From Alkalimonas collagenimarina (GTDB taxonomy: Bacteria > Pseudomonadota > Gammaproteobacteria > Enterobacterales > Alteromonadaceae): a DNA stretch of 64,000 nucleotides. Both the position numbers and the translations under genes were made by a program. Every line of letters begins with the position of its first letter. Within the stretch, counting starts at the first letter, position 1. The notes under the pieces are model-generated. The model was not told the DNA's origin, made no database searches, and saw only the letters and a list, made by a program, of their open reading frames with translations. The stretch is taken from contig NZ_JAUZVZ010000014.1 of NCBI RefSeq assembly GCF_030717845.1, positions 1 to 64,000 of the forward strand, read 5' to 3'. Positions 15,071 to 24,546 of this stretch are shown piece by piece.

Positions 15071-16549
15071 TTACATCCGTCTTAAACGATCAAACTCTGC
15101 CTGCAAAGAGCGACGTTTTGATTCCAGACGACGATTCTCTAGTTTTTCACTGCTACTCAGATGATTTAAAGCTTCTTGCAAGTCATCAATGGCGCGAGGG
15201 TAGTTTGCCAGTTGATAATAGAAATCTGAACGTGCTTCGTAAAAGCGTGAAAAATCTTCAAGGTTCTCATAGGCTTTAGCGATTAAATCGTAGGCCAGAA
15301 TATTGTCCGGCTTGAAGTGCAGCATATCTCGCAGCAGATGAATGGCAAGCCGGTTGCCTCCTGCTTTAATGGCGGCATTGGCATAATTTAACGTGACGAC
15401 CTGATTGTTTGGTCGTAAGCGATAGTGATATTCAAGCATGTCGAGCGCTTCAGAGGCACGATTCAAACCCAGTAAAATATCTGTATAAACATCAATATAA
15501 TACAGGTTGTATTCATCTTTTTCGAGCAAGTCGACAATGATGGTTTCAGCCTCGCTGTATTTATTGCTGTCGAGTAAAGCAATGGCCAAGCCATACTGGT
15601 TGGCGCGGGTATTGCCACCGGTCTGACGCAAGCGGCTTTGAAAGATGCTGACTACATCCTCGTTTTTATGATGATAACGAGCCAGTACACGGGCTTTGCT
15701 TAGCGTGTAATCCTGGCTGTCAGGTACATGGCGGGTTGGATAGCGCTCAGCTCTAATGCGGGTATCACTCACACGCGCTGCCGATAAGGGGTGCGTTTGC
15801 AAAAAGGCCAGTTGTTGATTCATAAAGCGGGTACGCTCAGCCAATTTATTGAAAAAGGCAGGCACAGCATTGGGGTCAAAACCCGAATCCACCAGTATTT
15901 GCATACCGATGCGATCCGCCTCTTGCTCATTACTACGGGTAAAGTTAATCGATGCCTGCGCTTGAGCCCCCTGAGTCGCCATCATCGCGGCCATCCCTGC
16001 TTCCGGGTTGACCGTTGCCAGCACGATAGCACCCAATAAACCGGCTATGGTCAATGGAGCACGCTGGCTTTGCGCTTCGACAAAGCGAGCAATATGGCGT
16101 TGCGTGACGTGAGCAACCTCATGCGCCATCACCGATGCAAACTCGCTTTCCGAGTCAGAAATGGCGAGTGTGCCGGTATGGGATGCAATGTGGCCACCAA
16201 GTGTGGCAAAGGCGTTGATATTTCGATCGTCAACCCAGTAAAAGCGAAAGGGGAAGCGGACATCATTAGCATTGGCAACCAGTTTATTGCCCAGCGCATT
16301 AATGTACTCATCCAGTAAAGGGTCATACACCATCGGCAGGCTACCTCTGGCCTGACGCATTAATACGTCACCAATGGCTTTTTCTTTATCGGGTGTCAGT
16401 GTGGAGAAGCCGCTACCGCCAAGATCAGGCAAGTTGTTTGCCTGGCTGGCAGCACTGCCAACTAAGCAGAGCATGCATACCATCAGACGAGACAAAAACC
16501 CACTGGAGAAAAAGTTCGGTGTTGAACACTGTGCTAAACGATGCATCAT
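15071..16549 (-). CDS. bepA: Beta-barrel assembly-enhancing protease BepA (M48, TPR)
   Basis: This 492-residue periplasmic zinc metalloprotease and chaperone assists LptD and BAM-dependent outer-membrane protein assembly. It has a signal peptide (AASQA, about residue 36), an M48 domain with HEVAH at 143-147 and the third ligand in NEQEADRIGM, and a C-terminal half of TPR repeats (YNLYYIDVYTDILLGLNRASEAL, NYANAAIKAGGNRLAIHLL, LIAKAYENLEDFSRF). Position beside an arsC-like gene and divergent perM matches the E. coli yfgD-bepA-perM order. Confidence 0.94.
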   Translation of the reverse strand: MMHRLAQCSTPNFFSSGFLSRLMVCMLCLVGSAASQANNLPDLGGSGFSTLTPDKEKAIGDVLMRQARGSLPMVYDPLLDEYINALGNKLVANANDVRFPFRFYWVDDRNINAFATLGGHIASHTGTLAISDSESEFASVMAHEVAHVTQRHIARFVEAQSQRAPLTIAGLLGAIVLATVNPEAGMAAMMATQGAQAQASINFTRSNEQEADRIGMQILVDSGFDPNAVPAFFNKLAERTRFMNQQLAFLQTHPLSAARVSDTRIRAERYPTRHVPDSQDYTLSKARVLARYHHKNEDVVSIFQSRLRQTGGNTRANQYGLAIALLDSNKYSEAETIIVDLLEKDEYNLYYIDVYTDILLGLNRASEALDMLEYHYRLRPNNQVVTLNYANAAIKAGGNRLAIHLLRDMLHFKPDNILAYDLIAKAYENLEDFSRFYEARSDFYYQLANYPRAIDDLQEALNHLSSSEKLENRRLESKRRSLQAEFDRLRRM

Positions 16550-16743
16550 TGGCTACTTCTTTATGTCCTGTTCAATGCTATGTAAACTTCAAAACGTGAA
16601 CGAGCTTGATTCGATTAGGCTATCGAAACGAATTGAAGTTCAACATGAAATTAGCAATTATCTTGTCAACGATATCTGATAATCTACCATAAAATAGAAA
16701 GGGTGCTTAGCCCGATTAATAATTTTACAAAGGAGCCGGTGTC

Positions 16744-17817
16744 ATGCTGTCTTGGCTAAAAAAGTGGTACACCCATAAATTCTCTGATCCTCAGGTGGTC
16801 GTTCTCTTTCTAATGCTGTTAATTGGCTTTCTGGCTATTTATTGGCTCGGCGGCATCCTGGCGCCTTTATTGGTTGCGATTGCATTCGCGTATCTACTGG
16901 AATGGCCAGTAGCAAGGTTGTCTCGAATGGGACTGTCACGCAGTATTAGTACCACCTTGGTGGTCATGACTTTTTTAACACTCAGTACCCTGATACTGAT
17001 GTGGATTATGCCATTATTCTGGCATCAGGGAAGGACCTTACTGCGTGATATGCCTATTATGATAGAGCAGGGGCGGCAATACTTGCTGGAGCTGCCTGAT
17101 GCATTCCCCGGCATGATCAGTACTGAGCAGGTCAACATTTTTATGCAATCGGTGGATGAACGTTTAATGGCGTTTGGCCGGGATATGCTATCTCTGTCTC
17201 TGGCTTCCATTGTGGACTTAGTGGCATTAATGATTTATCTGATTTTGGTGCCTTTGCTGGTCTTCTTTATGCTAAAAGATAAAAAGCTGCTGCAAGAGCG
17301 GTTTACGGCTCTTTTGCCCTCAGAGCGGAAACTGATCAGTCAAGTCTGGCATGAAATGAACCTGCAAATTATGAATTACATTCGCGGTAAAATTCTCGAA
17401 ATCATTATTGTGGGTGCAGTCAGCTATGCGGTGTTTGCGATGTTTGGTTTGAACTACCCATTGCTGCTAGGCGTTTTGGTTGGCTTCTCTGTATTAATTC
17501 CTTATATAGGTGCCGCAGTAGTTACACTACCCATTGCCTTAGTGGCCTTATTTCAGTGGGGGTTTAGCGCTCAGTTTGGTTATCTGATGCTGGCTTATGG
17601 CTTGATTCAGGCACTTGATGGTAACTTGCTTGTACCACTGCTGTTTGCTGAAGCGATCGATTTACACCCGGTCTTTATCATTGTTGCGGTGTTGTTCTTT
17701 GGCGGGTTATTTGGCTTTTGGGGCATTTTCTTTGCGATTCCGTTGGCCTCACTGGTTAAAGCAACCATTACAGCCTGGTCTACACGGGTTCATCCGGCGA
17801 CAGAAGTCCCTGAATAG
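16744..17817 (+). CDS. perM: AI-2E family transporter PerM
   Basis: This 357-residue inner-membrane protein has about eight transmembrane helices: a pair at the N-terminus, a soluble loop, and a C-terminal bundle with the family motifs LVPLLVFFMLKDKKLL, GKILEIIIVGAVSY and VLIPYIGAAVVTLPI. The AI-2E family includes putative permeases and Na+/H+ exchange proteins; the substrate of PerM is unknown. It is divergent from bepA, the conserved neighbour. The ribosome site is AAGGAG, 8 bp before the ATG. Confidence 0.92.
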   Translation: MLSWLKKWYTHKFSDPQVVVLFLMLLIGFLAIYWLGGILAPLLVAIAFAYLLEWPVARLSRMGLSRSISTTLVVMTFLTLSTLILMWIMPLFWHQGRTLLRDMPIMIEQGRQYLLELPDAFPGMISTEQVNIFMQSVDERLMAFGRDMLSLSLASIVDLVALMIYLILVPLLVFFMLKDKKLLQERFTALLPSERKLISQVWHEMNLQIMNYIRGKILEIIIVGAVSYAVFAMFGLNYPLLLGVLVGFSVLIPYIGAAVVTLPIALVALFQWGFSAQFGYLMLAYGLIQALDGNLLVPLLFAEAIDLHPVFIIVAVLFFGGLFGFWGIFFAIPLASLVKATITAWSTRVHPATEVPE

Positions 17818-17838
17818 TATCGTACCAGCTACGCATAC

Positions 17839-17867
17839 AATGCAGCCAGCACACGGCTGGCTGCATT
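17839..17867. terminator. Bidirectional hairpin between perM and the sugar dehydrogenase gene
   Basis: A 12-bp stem AATGCAGCCAGC/GCTGGCTGCATT with a 5-base loop lies midway between two convergent stops. T-runs are weak on both sides, but stem length and position support a shared terminator. Confidence 0.7.
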
Positions 17868-17874
17868 GAATAAA

Positions 17875-18993
17875 CTATTCGCTGGCAGGTGTTAGCTTTA
17901 GAACTTTACCGTTGGGTTCATCCGTTATCAGATACACGGCACCATCTGGTCCCTGGCGAACATCACGGATACGCATGCCTATATCTATGCGCTCTTCATG
18001 CGTAACGGTATCACCGTCTAACACTAAACGTGCCACTAACTGATAACGCAGCGCACCAACCAGTAAGTTGCCTTGCCAGTCTGAAAACAAATCGCCGGTA
18101 TAGAAGGCCATACCACTAGGCGCAATGGAAGGGGTCCACTGATGCAGTGGCTGCTCCATGCCTTCTTTATGAGTTTTACCAATCACTCCGCCACCGTACT
18201 CTTCGCCATAAGTGATGACTGGCCAGCCATAGTTTTTGCCAGCTTCAGTGATATTGACTTCGTCACCACCTTGCGGACCATGCTCATGGGTCCATAGCTG
18301 CTGCGTGACGGGGTGCAATGCGGCACCTTGTATGTTGCGGTGGCCGTAGGACCAAATCTCATCTAAGGCATCGTCGTTGCCAACATAAGGGTTGGATGCA
18401 GGGATGCGGCCATCCGGGTACAAACGGACAACCTTGCCATGATGTGTATCCAGGGTTTGTGCATCGTCACGGCGTGAGCCACGATCGCCCAACGCGATAT
18501 ACAGATAGCCATCGTCCGTAAACACCAGACGACTGCCAAAGTGATGGCGGCTTTCAATTTTAGGTTGAGCACTAAAAATAACCTCCAGCTGCTCCAGCTG
18601 CTGACCATTCAAGACAGCTCGAGCTACGGCAGTGCTACTGCCTCCACTGGCCGCAGGCTCATTGTAACTGAAATAGATGTGCTTACTGTCAGCAAAATCA
18701 GGTGCCAATACGACATCCAGTAAACCGCCTTGACCACTTACCAGAATATCTGGTAAGCCTTGGATAGGCTCGCTCTTTTCTCCATCGGCAGTGACATAAC
18801 GCAACTGTGCTGTTCGCTCCGTCACCAGCATGCGCCCATCGGGCAAAAATGCCAGCCCCCAAGGGTGCTGCAAACCCTCAGTGATGGTGGTGACCTGAAT
18901 AGCACCTTGTTCCGTTTCTATGGTCGTTGCCTGAGTATTTAGGCTAAAAATAAGAGCTGCCGTGGTGAGTACAGATTGGGTAGTACGTTGCAT
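17875..18993 (-). CDS. Soluble PQQ-dependent aldose sugar dehydrogenase (YliI-like)
   Basis: This is a periplasmic six-bladed beta-propeller of about 372 residues. After a signal peptide (NTQA near residue 21) come GLQHPWGLAFLPDGRMLVTER, GGLLDVVLAPDFA, SRHHFGSRLVFTDDGYLYIALGDRG, VGNDDALDEIWSYGHRN and HEHGPQGGDEVN, all landmarks of the GDH-B/YliI family that oxidises aldoses with PQQ. The ATG at 18993 is chosen because it yields the signal peptide and the family length; the open frame runs 49 codons further upstream without support. It lies between perM and bcp, the site where E. coli carries the hyf operon. No PQQ biosynthesis genes are in the window. Confidence 0.9.
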   Translation of the reverse strand: MQRTTQSVLTTAALIFSLNTQATTIETEQGAIQVTTITEGLQHPWGLAFLPDGRMLVTERTAQLRYVTADGEKSEPIQGLPDILVSGQGGLLDVVLAPDFADSKHIYFSYNEPAASGGSSTAVARAVLNGQQLEQLEVIFSAQPKIESRHHFGSRLVFTDDGYLYIALGDRGSRRDDAQTLDTHHGKVVRLYPDGRIPASNPYVGNDDALDEIWSYGHRNIQGAALHPVTQQLWTHEHGPQGGDEVNITEAGKNYGWPVITYGEEYGGGVIGKTHKEGMEQPLHQWTPSIAPSGMAFYTGDLFSDWQGNLLVGALRYQLVARLVLDGDTVTHEERIDIGMRIRDVRQGPDGAVYLITDEPNGKVLKLTPASE

Positions 18994-19051
18994 AATAAGT
19001 CTCCGCGTTCGATGGTTCGAATAAGTAGGGCATGCGTGCACTGTATTGACG

Positions 19052-19519
19052 TTAATTCGCTTGTACATAATCAAGCACGACCTCATGATGGTCTTTAGTT
19101 TTGAATTTGTCGAAGACATGGGCAATCTTACCTTGCTCATCGATCAAAAAAGAGGTGCGGTGAATGCCATCGCTGACCCGACCCATAAATTTTTTCGGTC
19201 CCCACACACCAAAGGCGTCGGCGACTGCATGATCCTCATCAGCCAGTAGGGTAAAGTTTAAATCTTGTTTGCTGGCAAAGTTTAACAGCTTTTTAGGCGT
19301 ATCCGGGCTTAAACCCAACACCACCACGCCAAGCTTTTCCAGTTCGGCTTTGCTGTCACGTAAACCACAGGCTTGCACGGTACAGCCTGGTGTCGATGCA
19401 CGTGGGTAAAAATAGACCAGCACTTTTTTACCCGTGAAATCGCTCAAAGCCACTTGATTGCCATGCTGATCGGCGAGAGAAAATTGAGGAGCATCTTGTC
19501 CGGCAGTGAGAGTCTTCAT
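19052..19519 (-). CDS. bcp: Peroxiredoxin Bcp (thioredoxin-dependent thiol peroxidase)
   Basis: This 155-residue atypical peroxiredoxin reduces hydroperoxides. The peroxidatic and resolving cysteines lie in STPGCTVQACGL (Cys46, Cys51), with the usual FTGKKVLVYFYP before and LLADEDHAVADAFGVWGPK after. The length matches E. coli Bcp. In E. coli bcp is beside gcvR; here five unrelated genes separate them. Confidence 0.95.
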   Translation of the reverse strand: MKTLTAGQDAPQFSLADQHGNQVALSDFTGKKVLVYFYPRASTPGCTVQACGLRDSKAELEKLGVVVLGLSPDTPKKLLNFASKQDLNFTLLADEDHAVADAFGVWGPKKFMGRVSDGIHRTSFLIDEQGKIAHVFDKFKTKDHHEVVLDYVQAN

Positions 19520-19680
19520 TGCAGTATCCTTATCAAATCATTGAAAATACAAAGTCTAATAGAGTAACGAGTGTAAACAGGCTGGGCAATGGGTACAAGC
19601 TGACCAGACAATAAAATCTGTTATCATACTGAAAAAGCCATGTGCTGGATCAGGTTGGCGCGGTCAAAGAGGAAGGGTAG

Positions 19681-20409
19681 ATGCAAAAAGTTGCGGTGGT
19701 CACCGGTGGGTCAAACGGCATTGGCTATGCCATTGTTAAGCGGCTTGAGGCTGAAAATTATCAGGTTGTGAATCTGGATATTCAGCCATCAGATGCTGGG
19801 CATTATATTGAATGTGATGTCAGCCAGGTGTCGGCTGTGAAAGCTGCGATTGAGCAAGTGATCGCTAAGTATGGCCGTGTTGATGTATTGATATCCAATG
19901 CGGGTAAGCATCTATCGGCGACCATTGAAGACACCAGTGAAGCTATGCTTGATGAATTGCTTGCCTTGAATGTTAAAGGGGCGTTTGCCGCTGTGCAGGC
20001 CGTTTTGCCGCAAATGAAGCAACAGCAACAGGGCGCTATCGTGTTGATGGCCTCCGATCAGGCGCTGATTGCCAAGCGAAGCTCTTTCGCTTACAACCTG
20101 ACCAAAGCAGCACTGGCGTCAATGGCAAAAACGACAGCACTGGATTATGCCGAATACGGTATTCGTTGCAACGCCGTATGCCCGGGTACTATCGAAACGC
20201 CACTGTATCACGCTGCTATTGAACGTTATTGCCAAAAAAGCGGCCGCAACCCAACTGAAGTGCATGCGGAAGAAGCCGCTGAACAGCCGCTTGGGCGTTT
20301 GGGGCAACCGGAGGAAGTGGCAGCGCTCGTGAGTTTTTTAGTCAGTGCTGAAGCGGCGTTTATTACCGGCAGTTTGCAACTGATCGACGGCGGTTACACG
20401 GCGCAATGA
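19681..20409 (+). CDS. SDR-family oxidoreductase
   Basis: This 242-residue classical short-chain dehydrogenase has the NAD(P) loop VTGGSNGIG (residues 7-15), NAG in LISNAGKH, a catalytic Tyr-x3-Lys in FAYNLTK, and the PGTIETP motif after it. Asp in VVNLDIQP suggests a preference for NAD(H). The stop overlaps the start of the amidohydrolase by 4 bp, so the two are one operon. Pairing with a fuconolactonase-like hydrolase makes a sugar or sugar-acid dehydrogenase likely (inference); the exact substrate is unknown. Confidence 0.88.
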   Translation: MQKVAVVTGGSNGIGYAIVKRLEAENYQVVNLDIQPSDAGHYIECDVSQVSAVKAAIEQVIAKYGRVDVLISNAGKHLSATIEDTSEAMLDELLALNVKGAFAAVQAVLPQMKQQQQGAIVLMASDQALIAKRSSFAYNLTKAALASMAKTTALDYAEYGIRCNAVCPGTIETPLYHAAIERYCQKSGRNPTEVHAEEAAEQPLGRLGQPEEVAALVSFLVSAEAAFITGSLQLIDGGYTAQ

Positions 20410-21293
20410 GTGAACCGATGATCGACATTATCGATCCACATCTGCATGTCTGGCAATTAACGGCTGGCCATTATCATTGGTTGCGCTCCGGTCACCCCCC
20501 CATCTGGCCAGATAAAGACTTGTTACAGCAGGATTACTTGCCTGGCGCGATACAACTACAAGAGCCGTTTCGTGTGGTTGGTGCTGTCGCCATCGAAGCA
20601 GGTTTTGATAACGCGCAGCCAGAGCGCGAGTTGGCATGGCTAAAGGCGCAGCATTGGCCTTGTGCCTGGCGTGGCGTGGCTTTTTTGGACTGTAGTGCAT
20701 CTCTTGCTGAGGTTGAGCATAAGTTGGCAGCCTTGCAGCCATTTCAACCTGCCGGGGTACGGCATATTTTCGAAGGTGCTGATGAAGCTTTGCTGCATAG
20801 CCCACAGTTGGATACCATAGCGGGCTGGCTTGAGCAGCAACAATTGCTGCTCGAAATCCAGTGCGATCTGAGTAACCCTGTCAATGCCAGCCGGATCTGG
20901 CAACTGGCTGAGCGTCATCCAGGCCTGCGGCTGGTGCTGAATCACGCAGGCCTGGTTCAACCGTCCAATATTCAACGATGGCAACAGCAGCTTGGTCCAC
21001 TGGCTAAGCGACCCAACATTGCGATGAAGTTATCGGGTTGGGAAATGGCGCATGCCGGGCAGCAAAGCTTTTTCGATGCCAACTGGTTACAGCAAGTGCT
21101 GGAGGTCGCGTTGCAACACCTACCTACCAAGCAACTGATGCTGGCCAGTAATTTTCCGCTGTGCTTATGGCAGGGCAGTTATCAACAACTTTGGCAGCAT
21201 TACTTCGACACCTGCCAACAGCTCGGATTAAACCACCGCGATTGGCAGCAATTAAGCCAGTTCAGTGCCAGAGACTGGTATGCATTGGCATAA
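20406..21293 (+). CDS. Amidohydrolase family protein (fuconolactonase-like)
   Basis: This 295-residue protein of the amidohydrolase-2 group is related to L-fuconolactonases and other lactone hydrolases. The N-terminal IIDPHLHVWQL contains the HxH metal motif; LNHAGL and KLSGWEM lie in the barrel, and MLASNFPLCLWQGSY corresponds to the conserved (G/A)S(D/N)(W/F)P block, with Asn where many members have Asp. It would hydrolyse the lactone made by the coupled dehydrogenase. It is translated by ATGA overlap with the SDR gene. Confidence 0.82.
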   Translation: MSEPMIDIIDPHLHVWQLTAGHYHWLRSGHPPIWPDKDLLQQDYLPGAIQLQEPFRVVGAVAIEAGFDNAQPERELAWLKAQHWPCAWRGVAFLDCSASLAEVEHKLAALQPFQPAGVRHIFEGADEALLHSPQLDTIAGWLEQQQLLLEIQCDLSNPVNASRIWQLAERHPGLRLVLNHAGLVQPSNIQRWQQQLGPLAKRPNIAMKLSGWEMAHAGQQSFFDANWLQQVLEVALQHLPTKQLMLASNFPLCLWQGSYQQLWQHYFDTCQQLGLNHRDWQQLSQFSARDWYALA

Positions 21294-21376
21294 CGTCCAG
21301 ACTAGTCGCCCTCTGTATTGCCTGAACGGAGCGATTCCGCTATGGTTCCGGCACATGGTTTATGATTGAGGTTCGT

Positions 21377-22420
21377 ATGCATTATTCCGACTTAGGCAGT
21401 AGTCAGCTCAAAGTGTCTCGCCTGTGTTTAGGCTCGATGACCTGGGGTTGCCAGAATACCCAGGCCGATGCTGATGCGCAGCTTGACTATGCATTGGAAC
21501 AGGGCGTGAATTTTGTAGATACGGCAGAAATGTACGCTATTCCGCCAACCGCAGAGACTTATGGAGCGACCGAACGTATTATTGGTGATTGGCTCAGCCG
21601 AAGTGGCAAACGTCAAGATATGATCTTGGCAACGAAGATGGCGGGTAATGGTTTATCGTATATCCGTGATGGCGGTGATATGACACCAGCAACGCTGATA
21701 CAAGCTGTGGATGCTTCACTGCAGCGCTTGCAAACCGATTACATCGACTTATATCAACTGCACTGGCCAAACCGGGTGTCACCACACTTCGGCAAGCACC
21801 GGGTTGGCCGTATTAGTTTTGCTGATGCCGCTGAGCAAACCGAGCAAATGCTGGCATTGTTACAAGCGCTGGATAGCTGCGTAAAAGCCGGCAAGATCCG
21901 TTTTTGTGGTTTATCCAATGAAACGCCATGGGGTATTAGCCAGTATCTCCAGCTAAGTGCTGAGTACGATTTACCCCGGATGGTGTCGATACAAAATGAG
22001 TTCAGTGTGCTGCATACCAAAGACTGGCCATATGTAATCGAGCAGTGTGTGCAGGAGCAAATAGCCTACCTGCCATGGTCACCCATAGCCGGTGGGGCGC
22101 TAAGTGGTAAATACCTGAATGGCGCACGACCGGAGGGTACCCGCTGGAGCATGCTGCAACGCAATGGTCTGTTCCGTGATACGCCTGAATCGAATAAAGC
22201 CATCGCTGCTTTTAACGAGTTAGCGAGTAGCCATGGTATATCCGCTACTGCACTGGCGCTGGCCTGGGTCAATCAGGTCGAGGGCGTGACATCAACCATT
22301 ATCGGTGCCACCAGCATGGCGCAGTTAAGGCAAAACATGGAAGCATTTTCCATCAGCTTAACCCAACCGATGCAGGATGATATCGCGCAATTTTTACAGC
22401 AACATCCAGCACCGTTTTAG
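21377..22420 (+). CDS. Aldo/keto reductase, Tas-like
   Basis: This 347-residue NADPH-dependent reductase has the Tas-type insert around the active site, VDTAEMYAIPPTAETYG, rather than the short loop of other aldo/keto reductases. The tetrad is visible: Asp and Tyr there, Lys in LATKMAGNG, His in YQLHWPNR. The ATG at 21377 matches the E. coli Tas start. It lies 83 bp after the amidohydrolase on the same strand and may be co-transcribed. The substrate is unknown. Confidence 0.88.
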   Translation: MHYSDLGSSQLKVSRLCLGSMTWGCQNTQADADAQLDYALEQGVNFVDTAEMYAIPPTAETYGATERIIGDWLSRSGKRQDMILATKMAGNGLSYIRDGGDMTPATLIQAVDASLQRLQTDYIDLYQLHWPNRVSPHFGKHRVGRISFADAAEQTEQMLALLQALDSCVKAGKIRFCGLSNETPWGISQYLQLSAEYDLPRMVSIQNEFSVLHTKDWPYVIEQCVQEQIAYLPWSPIAGGALSGKYLNGARPEGTRWSMLQRNGLFRDTPESNKAIAAFNELASSHGISATALALAWVNQVEGVTSTIIGATSMAQLRQNMEAFSISLTQPMQDDIAQFLQQHPAPF

Positions 22421-22473
22421 GCTGGATAAAACACGTTTGCTTTTAATGGAGCCGTACGTTTGGTTTTGTGAAC

Positions 22474-22494
22474 AAAGGCGCCGAAGCGCCTTTT
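22474..22494. terminator. Bidirectional terminator between convergent genes
   Basis: The stem AAAGGCGC/GCGCCTTT with a CGAA tetraloop is followed by T on the + strand and preceded by A-rich sequence that gives T on the minus strand. It separates the Tas-like gene from the dehydratase gene. Confidence 0.8.
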
Positions 22495-22517
22495 GGGGAG
22501 GGGAGAGTCGATTTCGT

Positions 22518-23693
22518 TTATTTGATGACGACACGTTGTGAGCGCATCACGACTTCGTCATTGAGCTCGATGCCAATGCCTGGCGCTTCAGAAACCTGAA
22601 AGAAACCGTTGACGGGTTGTGGATCTTGCAAGCATAACTCCCGGTTCCACGATTTTATAGCGTAGGTGTGGTGTTCGTGAATAAGGAAATTTGGAATAGC
22701 CGTTTCCAGATGCAGCGACGCTGCTGTGGCAACAGGGCCACCACAGACATGAGCCTGAATCCGAACATCAAAAATATCAGCGTAATCGCAAACTTTCTTG
22801 GTTTCGGTAAAACCACCGCACAGGCCGATATCGGGTTGCAGCACATCAATGCTTTGATCTTCCAGGTAAGGCCGTACACCCCAGCGGTTGTATAACCGCT
22901 CGCCACCAGCCAATGGTACTTTGACTTTGGCGGCAACTTTTTTATGCAGCGAATGATTTAAATAATTGACCGGTTCTTCGTAATACATGCAGTCGAATTC
23001 TTCGGCGATTTCGCCAATCTGGATAGCGCTGGTCGCGCCCGGCAGGCTGTGGCACTCAAAAATAATATCGACTTCATCACCAACGGCTTCACGAATGGCT
23101 TGCATGCGGGCACGGTACAGCTTCATCTCGGCACGGGAGATGATATTGGTACGGTCGTAATAGGTGTTGCCATCTTTATCGTACTGGATGGGATCCACTT
23201 TTACCGCATCGTAGCCTTCGGCGATGGCTTTTAACGCCGCTTCACCATATTCTTCTGGCCGGATCAGCGCTTTAAACTCTGGTCCCCAATCAAACTGAAG
23301 CTGCGAGGCATAGGTGCGCAGTTTGTCGTTCACCTTGCCGCCAAGCAGTTGATATACCGGTACTCCCAAGGCTTTGCCTTTAATGTCCCACAAGGCCGTA
23401 TCGATGGCCGACATGGCGGCATACACCACCGGGCCGCCACCTAAGCCCCAGAAGCTTTCGCGTAGCATGCGCGACCACAGTTTTTCGGTTTGAAACGGAT
23501 CATGGCCAATTAAAAAGGCTTCGGCCATTTCTTTGATCATTGCAGCCGCAGCGCTGTGGCCTAAATCGTAAGCCAGACCAGCTTCGCCAACGCCATGAAT
23601 GCCTTCATCGGTATGAATGCGGACAAATACCGGTGTCCAGGCTGGGCGCTCTGGGCAATGAATATCAAATACTTCGACATGGGTGACTTTCAT
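22518..23693 (-). CDS. Enolase-superfamily sugar-acid dehydratase (mandelate racemase/muconate lactonizing type)
   Basis: This 391-residue protein has the capping N-terminal domain (GIHGVGEAGLAY, MSAIDTALWDIKGKALGVPVYQLLGG) and the barrel with three metal ligands visible as Glu in IIFECHS, YYEEPV and LAGGERLY. A candidate base is His in IQAHVCGGP. This set is typical of acid-sugar dehydratases such as the RspA/ManD-like group. Substrate specificity cannot be read from sequence. It is 65 bp from the aldolase-like gene on the same strand and may form an operon with it. Confidence 0.85.
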   Translation of the reverse strand: MKVTHVEVFDIHCPERPAWTPVFVRIHTDEGIHGVGEAGLAYDLGHSAAAAMIKEMAEAFLIGHDPFQTEKLWSRMLRESFWGLGGGPVVYAAMSAIDTALWDIKGKALGVPVYQLLGGKVNDKLRTYASQLQFDWGPEFKALIRPEEYGEAALKAIAEGYDAVKVDPIQYDKDGNTYYDRTNIISRAEMKLYRARMQAIREAVGDEVDIIFECHSLPGATSAIQIGEIAEEFDCMYYEEPVNYLNHSLHKKVAAKVKVPLAGGERLYNRWGVRPYLEDQSIDVLQPDIGLCGGFTETKKVCDYADIFDVRIQAHVCGGPVATAASLHLETAIPNFLIHEHHTYAIKSWNRELCLQDPQPVNGFFQVSEAPGIGIELNDEVVMRSQRVVIK

Positions 23694-23758
23694 CTTACTG
23701 TCCTTTTTTCGCGCGAATCAGCTATTGATTGTGATCAGAGAGTGGCCTCAAGGCTGCT

Positions 23759-24544
23759 TTACTCAGCAAAGCCCGGATCAAGCCGCCAGGCTTTGCGGAG
23801 CATTGCTGGCCAAGCCTTCTGGCCGCCTGTACTGCCACTATGCACTACCTTGGCTTGCTGGTAAATACCATCTTGTACCGGTTGAGCGACTTCGATGGCC
23901 TTTTGACCACTGCCTTGGATCAAAAGCTGAATTTCACAAGCGCGTTGCAAATCAAACATGCGCATAAAGGCATCACCGACGGTTTCACCAACAGTTAAAC
24001 CACCATGATTCACCAGCAGTAGATGGTTGTTCTGGCCAAGGTCGCTTTGCAGTCGAGCTTTCTCTTCATCGTTCACCGCTAATCCTTCGTACTGGTGGTA
24101 CGATAATGAGGGCAGGGAAAACATCGAATACTGGCTTAAGGGCCTTAGCCCTCCGGCCAGACTAGCCACGGCAATAGTTGCAGGAGTATGCAGGTGGATC
24201 ACGCAGTGTGCATCGTCGCGTACTTCATGGATGGCACTGTGAATGGTAAAACCTGCAGGGTTGATTTGAAAAGGACTGTTATCCAGGATGGTGCCTTTAA
24301 GATCAACTTTCACTAAGTTGGATGCGGTGACTTCATCAAATGTCAGGCCAAAGGCATTCACCAGGTAATGATCAGTCCCTGGCAAGCGGGCGGATAAATG
24401 GGTATAAATGGTATCGTCCCAGCCATAATGGGCCACCAGACGATAACAAGCGGCTAGATCTACTCGCAATTGCCACTCACTATCCGAAACACGGCCTTTC
24501 AACGACACTGCAGGCAAAGGGGGTATCATAGCGTAATGCTCCAT
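23759..24544 (-). CDS. Class II aldolase/adducin family protein
   Basis: This 261-residue protein has the adducin-head/aldolase-II fold: GWDDTIYTHLSARLPG, the metal-binding HLHT (His pair) and LLVNHGGLTVGETVGDAF with the third His. The catalytic Glu found in L-fuculose-1-phosphate aldolase seems absent in NPAGFTIHSAIHEV, as in many members of this subgroup, so aldolase activity is uncertain. It ends the gcvR side of the inserted catabolic set, 2 bp downstream of gcvR, and may be read through from it. Confidence 0.85.
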   Translation of the reverse strand: MEHYAMIPPLPAVSLKGRVSDSEWQLRVDLAACYRLVAHYGWDDTIYTHLSARLPGTDHYLVNAFGLTFDEVTASNLVKVDLKGTILDNSPFQINPAGFTIHSAIHEVRDDAHCVIHLHTPATIAVASLAGGLRPLSQYSMFSLPSLSYHQYEGLAVNDEEKARLQSDLGQNNHLLLVNHGGLTVGETVGDAFMRMFDLQRACEIQLLIQGSGQKAIEVAQPVQDGIYQQAKVVHSGSTGGQKAWPAMLRKAWRLDPGFAE

Positions 24545-24546
24545 CG

